Origin: Streptomyces sp. NBC_00683
GTDB taxonomy: Bacteria > Actinomycetota > Actinomycetes > Streptomycetales > Streptomycetaceae
Assembly (NCBI RefSeq): GCF_036226745.1
Contig: NZ_CP109013.1
Location: forward strand, 1-64,000
Direction of reading: 5' to 3'
Length of the DNA stretch: 64,000 nt
The notes beneath the pieces were generated by a model. That model did not search any database and was not told the DNA's origin. It was given only the letters and a program-made list of their open reading frames with translations. This document shows, piece by piece, positions 60,283-64,000 of the stretch (the stretch's first letter is position 1; every line of letters starts with the position of its first letter). Position numbers and translations under genes: made by a program.

Positions 60283-60374
60283 CTCAGGCCCCGGCCGGGG
60301 CCGCTAACTGATCGGTCAGTCACGCGGTGACCGCCCGCAAGATGTGACCGCGGCAGAACACGTATCCGTCGTGG

Positions 60375-60797
60375 TCAGCGGATGCGGCGGGCAAGTGTCA
60401 AAGCCCGCCCGCCCAATGCAGTGCCGGTCAGCCCCAGCAGCAAGGCCACGTAGGCCCCGAGCGACCCGTTGCCGGTGCCCAGACCAGCGTCAGCGGTGGC
60501 CGCGACCAGAGCGCCGAGGGCCATGGCCAACAGCCCCGCGACCACAGCCGCCGTGGCCCCGAGCGACCCGTTGGCGGTGCCGAGACGACCGGTGGGTCGG
60601 GTCAGCGCGAGCACGGCGATGACCACGGCGACCAGCCCCAGCAGCCCGCCGGTGGTGGCGCCGAGCCGTCCGAGGCTGAAGTCGGTGACGCTAGCAGCGA
60701 CGGGCTGAACCGAGGCGCGCGCTGCCGCGGGTGTGGCAGGACCGAGCCCGGCGAGCAGGGCGGTCGCGCAGGCGGCGAACAGGCGACGAGCGGACAT
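60375..60797 (-). CDS. DUF6223-like membrane protein
   Basis: 140 residues from ATG 60797. A signal peptide (about residues 1-26) is followed by three or four membrane segments with a Gly-rich TTGGLLGLVAVVIAVLALTR, two near-identical repeats GTANGSLGATAAVVAGLLAM and GTGNGSLGAYVALLLGLTGT, and a short basic tail LARRIR. The repeat form is that of the DUF6223 family of actinobacterial membrane proteins, function unknown. Confidence 0.7.
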   Translation of the reverse strand: MSARRLFAACATALLAGLGPATPAAARASVQPVAASVTDFSLGRLGATTGGLLGLVAVVIAVLALTRPTGRLGTANGSLGATAAVVAGLLAMALGALVAATADAGLGTGNGSLGAYVALLLGLTGTALGGRALTLARRIR

Positions 60798-61361
60798 CAG
60801 AGTGCTTCTTCTCTTCCCACGACTGGATGTGGTTCGAGCATGGCGGCCGGGCCCATGGCAGGTCGTCCAGCAAGCGCAGACACTTTGCGCTACCGCGGAC
60901 GCGGCAGGTGCCGCCGGGCTACTGCGCGCGTGGTAGTCGCCCGCTCGTCCGCAGGCGGGATTCGGTCGCGACGGTCTCGGGCTACGGTGCGCGCTACTAC
61001 GGCACCCCTGTTCAGGCTGCGGAGCGGCTCCGGTAGAGCTCGTGACCGTTCCGGCAGGATGGAGCGAGTGGTGCGGGTGACTGCTCAGCGCCTCGGCGAC
61101 GCTGGCCCCGGACGCCAGGCCGGGGGTGGGATGGAATCGCGGGCTTGGGCGAGCATCGGCTCGACCGGCGGGCGCAAGACCACAGGTCAGGCGTCCGGGT
61201 GTGCCTGGGTCCGGCATCGCCGCGACGTGCAGGCGGTGGCGTTTGTGACCGGTTGCGATCCGGACCGTGCTTTCGGCCGCCCGATCTCTCGGCGCTCCCC
61301 CGGACATCGTCGCAGTGGCACCGGGTAGGCGAACGGTACACAGTGCGAAGGAGAGGGAATC
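60798..61361. other. Intergenic, nothing recognised
   Basis: About 560 bp with no convincing gene. AAGGAGAGGG at its right end is the ribosome site of the small gene. Confidence 0.35.
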
Positions 61362-61508
61362 ATGTCCGGATTGGTCATGCGCATCAAGCAGTTCACCCGC
61401 AGCCCGCAGGGACGACGGGCCACCATGTCGGCCCGACGAGTCGCCGCCGACCCGCGCAAGCGCTCCCAAGCCCGCGGCCTCCTAGGTCGGCTGCGCGGGC
61501 GCCGGTGA
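61362..61508 (+). CDS. Small basic protein
   Basis: 48 residues with a near-perfect Shine-Dalgarno (AAGGAGAGGG, 6 nt before ATG). MSGLVMRIKQFTRSPQGRRA starts it, and it ends LLGRLRGRR. It is strongly basic with an amphipathic N-terminal helix. Short proteins of this form occur near DUF3662 genes in Streptomyces by my recollection. The role is unknown. It is 24 bp from the next gene, so likely co-transcribed. Confidence 0.65.
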   Translation: MSGLVMRIKQFTRSPQGRRATMSARRVAADPRKRSQARGLLGRLRGRR

Positions 61509-61532
61509 GGGGGTGACTGGGAGGGCAGGCCG

Positions 61533-61937
61533 ATGGCCAAGGGAGGACTGACACGCTGGGAACGAGCCCTGGAGCGCTGGGAAGGTGCTCTGGTCTCCCG
61601 GGCTCGCCGCCATGAACCCGTCGAACTGCTCGAAGCGTTGCGACGTGAGTGCGATTCCCGGGCCATCGTGTGCAGCGAGAGCAGAGTAGTCGCGCCGAAC
61701 GCCTACGACGTGGAACTGGACGCCCGGGTGCACGAGGAGTTGGTGCGGCGGAGCAGTGGCAACGTGGGAGAGGCTCTCACCGATGACCTGGCTCGCCATG
61801 GCGAGCGCATGGGTTACGAGTGGGTGGGGCCGCTCACCCTGCGCGTCAGCACCGCCGATCGCCCGTCGGGCGACCCCTACCGGGTGAGCAGCAGCCCTAT
61901 GCCCCACTTACGCGCGGACGCCTTTCCGGACGACTGA
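61533..61937 (+). CDS. DUF3662 (FhaA N-terminal-like) domain protein
   Basis: 134 residues. The domain pattern RHEPVELLEALRRECDSRAI, RVVAPNAYDVELDARVHEEL and YEWVGPLTLRVS is that of the N-terminal domain of the forkhead-associated protein FhaA. There is no FHA domain, so this is the lone domain version. Its partner is unknown. Confidence 0.8.
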   Translation: MAKGGLTRWERALERWEGALVSRARRHEPVELLEALRRECDSRAIVCSESRVVAPNAYDVELDARVHEELVRRSSGNVGEALTDDLARHGERMGYEWVGPLTLRVSTADRPSGDPYRVSSSPMPHLRADAFPDD

Positions 61938-61989
61938 TAGTGCGGTGGGCGGTCTACTTCGGTTCGGTAACGCGCGCCGGCCGCCTCCT

Positions 61990-62577
61990 CGGCGCCGGTG
62001 GCACCTTGGCGGTGGCTGCTCCGCCTGCGCGGTGCGTGACGGGCGTAGCGTCGACACGACGATGGGCTTTACGCCCTTGGAGGGTCTGGTGATGAGTCGC
62101 CGCAGCGGCAGCGTCGCCCCTGGTGCCCTGACCTGGCTGCTGACGCGGAAGAATGTGTCCGCGGACGAGATCGAGGATGCTCCGAACCACAGGTCCGGTC
62201 TGCTCGCCCTCTCCGGCACTTCGGACGATACGCGCGACCTGGTCCGCAGCCGGGCGGCAGGCGACGAGCGTGCCGCACTCGCTCTTGACGTGTTCACCCA
62301 TCAGTGCCGTCGCGGCATCGCCGGGATGGCCGCATCCTTGAGCCGTCTGGACGCTCTCGTTTTCACCGGCGAGATCGGCGAGGACCAGCCTGAGGTGCGT
62401 GAGGAGGTGTGCGCCGGACTGTCTCTGTTCGGCCTCACGGGCGGACTGCGACCGCTGGTCGCCGAACGTCCCGAAATCATCAGTGAGCCCGGCGCGCGAG
62501 TTCCCGTCGTGGTCGTTCCCACTGGTGAGGCTCAGCAGATCAACGTTGAGACCCGGGCTCTCGTGGCTCACCGCTGA
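61990..62577 (+). pseudogene. Acetate kinase, C-terminal half
   Basis: The frame contains HLGGGCSACAVRDGRSVDTT and MGFTPLEGLVMSRRSGSVAP, the conserved phosphate-binding region of acetate kinase, then DALVFTGEIGEDQPEVREEV near the end. The N-terminal half (about 180 residues) is missing, since sequence before 61990 is unrelated. GGG replaces the usual GNG in HLGNG. It is a truncated ackA-like gene, probably inactive. Confidence 0.8.
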
Positions 62578-62714
62578 GGTGGGCCGACGCCGCCGCCACG
62601 TGCCCCCTGACGCTTGCGAGGGATGTCCGACGCCTTGATGAAGCTTGGGGATCAGGCATGACGAGAGGGCGAGTGCCCGCGGCCCGGCCCGTGGTCCGCG
62701 CCGGCCGCGGGCCC

Positions 62715-64000
62715 TCAGCGCAACGTCAGCAAGCCGTTCTGTTCGACCACGTCCAGGGAGAGCGTGCGGTAGCCGGCCGTCTCGAACAGCACGGTCAGCC
62801 GACGGCCGTCCTGGCTCATCACCGAGCCGTCCCCCCACTGACCGTGCCGGACCCGGGCGCCGAGCCGGAAGGGGTGCGGGGCGTCGTCGGCGCGGCTCAC
62901 CTCCTGCGGGGCCACCGGTCCGCCGGTGCCGGCCAGCACCCTCGCGGCCGCCTTCGGGCCGTCCGGGGAGAGTGCGGCGGCGTCGCAGCGGTCGCAGGAT
63001 CCGCAGGACCCCCCGGCTTCCGGTTCCTGCCCGAAGTAGCCGAGCAGGAACCGCCGCCGGCAGCCCGTGTTCTCCGCGTAGCCCCGCATCATGTCGACCC
63101 GCGATCGCTCCAGCTGCTGGTGTGCGTCGCCGAGTTCGACGGCCTTGCGGGCGGCCTCCGCCGGATCGGCGGCGCCGGTGGTCTCCAGGTCTCCCGATTC
63201 GGTGGTGCGTACCGCTTCGACCTGTTCCAGTAGATTGACGACGGCCGTCAGCCGACTGGCCGTCAGGCCCGTCTCGCTGCGCAGGTCGCTCGGCCGGACC
63301 GGGCCGACGTGTTCCTCCAGTGCGCCGGCTACCTGGGAGACGGTGTCCGGGTCGGGGCGTCCGGCGGCGAAGAACCGCTGCATGCCGAGGTCCTGCGACC
63401 GGTAGGCGAGGATCGCCCGGGCCGGCTTCCCGTCCCGTCCGGCGCGGCCTATCTCCTGGTAGTAGGCGTCCAGGGAGCCGGGCACCGAGGCGTGCAGCAC
63501 GAACCGGACGTCCGGCTTGTCGATGCCCATCCCGAAGGCGGAGGTGGCCACCACCACGTCCAGCTCCCCCGCGAGAAAACGGTCGTGCACCGCGCCGCGT
63601 TCCTTGGCGGGCAGGCCGGCGTGGTACGCCGCCACGCCCAGCCCCAGGTCGCCCAGCTCGCGGGCGTACTCCTCGGACTCCTTGCGGGTCGCCGCGTAGA
63701 CCAGCCCGGGCTTGGGTTCGGCGGCGGCGCGTTCGACCACCGCCCGGCGCTTGTCGGCGGCGCTCCGGAAGGGGATGACCTCCAGGTGGATGTTGGGCCG
63801 GTCGAAGCCGGTGACCACCTCCCGCACGTCGCGCATGCCGAGCCGCTGGACGATGTCCGCCCGCACCGGGGCGGCGGCGCTCGCCGTGAGGGCGAGCACC
63901 GGCGGGCGGCCGATCCGGTCGATCACCTGGCCCAGCCGCAGGTACTCGGGCCGGAAGTCGTGCCCCCAGGTCGACACGCACTGTGCCTCGTCCACGACGA
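62715..64000 (-). CDS. recQ: RecQ-family ATP-dependent DNA helicase, 3' part
   Basis: The gene runs off the right edge. Visible are 428 residues from VVDEAQC (motif II) to the end. SAWGHDF-like STWGHDFRPEYLRLG, LTASAAAPVRADIV (motif III), ATSAFGMGIDKPDVRFVLHA (motif V) and YYQEIGRAGRDGKP (motif VI) are intact. A zinc-binding region has CRRRFLLGYFGQE...CGSCDRCD. The C-terminus has a short beta-domain instead of HRDC. It unwinds DNA in repair or recombination. The ATP-binding part lies outside the window. Confidence 0.93.
   Translation of the reverse strand, partial: VVDEAQCVSTWGHDFRPEYLRLGQVIDRIGRPPVLALTASAAAPVRADIVQRLGMRDVREVVTGFDRPNIHLEVIPFRSAADKRRAVVERAAAEPKPGLVYAATRKESEEYARELGDLGLGVAAYHAGLPAKERGAVHDRFLAGELDVVVATSAFGMGIDKPDVRFVLHASVPGSLDAYYQEIGRAGRDGKPARAILAYRSQDLGMQRFFAAGRPDPDTVSQVAGALEEHVGPVRPSDLRSETGLTASRLTAVVNLLEQVEAVRTTESGDLETTGAADPAEAARKAVELGDAHQQLERSRVDMMRGYAENTGCRRRFLLGYFGQEPEAGGSCGSCDRCDAAALSPDGPKAAARVLAGTGGPVAPQEVSRADDAPHPFRLGARVRHGQWGDGSVMSQDGRRLTVLFETAGYRTLSLDVVEQNGLLTLR

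Noticed and set aside
62645..63238. Plus-strand open frames opposite recQ
   Set aside because: They are Arg/Pro/Gly-rich shadows of the helicase gene.
1..64000. CRISPR array
   Set aside because: No regularly spaced repeats with unique spacers. The only tandem repeats are the octamer array, short hexamer runs and hairpins.

Overview
The window looks like an accessory arm of a linear Streptomyces replicon (chromosome end or linear plasmid). The evidence is uniformly G+C-rich coding sequence, frequent GTG starts, many Streptomyces-type families, and a left edge with a GNA-loop hairpin array next to a tap/terminal-protein gene pair. I ran no searches. Family calls come from reading motifs.

Layout. 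0-2.5 kb: telomere-like hairpins, a terminal-protein-like gene and tap. 2.5-16.5 kb: small accessory genes (SMI1, HIT, GNAT, Nudix, DUF4262, an amino-acid permease, a broken protease, a CoA-transferase) separated by decayed ISL3 copies, a recurring IS-end/MITE-like repeat and a tRNA 3'-end scar. 16.7-30.6 kb: an ECF41-type sigma factor divergent from a SnoaL-LUD fusion with mirror-image promoters, a RibD-like reductase, a nucleotidyltransferase, a frameshifted phosphotransferase, an arginase-family protein, a P-loop kinase, a copper radical oxidase and a secreted peptidoglycan-binding protein. 30.7-34 kb: a graveyard of gene ends and transposon fragments. 34.3-37.8 kb: a phosphate ABC transporter with a fused PstC-PstA permease.

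38.5-58.5 kb is the highlight: an arsenic natural-product and resistance island. One operon (38.67-43.17 kb) encodes an ArsL-type radical SAM enzyme with CxxxCxxC and a C-terminal RCCVKC, a FemAB/GNAT-like acyltransferase, a CobW-like GTPase with GCFCC, and an ArsM methyltransferase. This is the ArsL/ArsM core known for arsinothricin. A second operon (49.7-54.9 kb) encodes an ATP-grasp ligase followed by a complete MTA-recycling route, mtnA-mtnB-mtnD-mtnC-mtnP. ArsL chemistry transfers the 3-amino-3-carboxypropyl group of SAM and should leave 5'-methylthioadenosine, so the salvage operon would regenerate methionine and SAM. Both operons carry the same 88-bp promoter/operator repeat, with an inverted repeat over a TTGACA. 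Between and around them lie six ArsR regulators, two ArsC reductases, TrxB, an AqpS-like aquaglyceroporin, an ArsO-like monooxygenase, ArsN1 (N-acetyltransferase self-resistance), ArsP (organoarsenical efflux) and a truncated second arsN1. The ligase and acyltransferase suggest, by inference only, that the product is a modified or peptide-linked form of arsinothricin.

58.5-64 kb: an IS5 relic, an MFS exporter, DUF6223, DUF3662, a truncated acetate kinase and the 3' part of a RecQ helicase that runs off the right edge.
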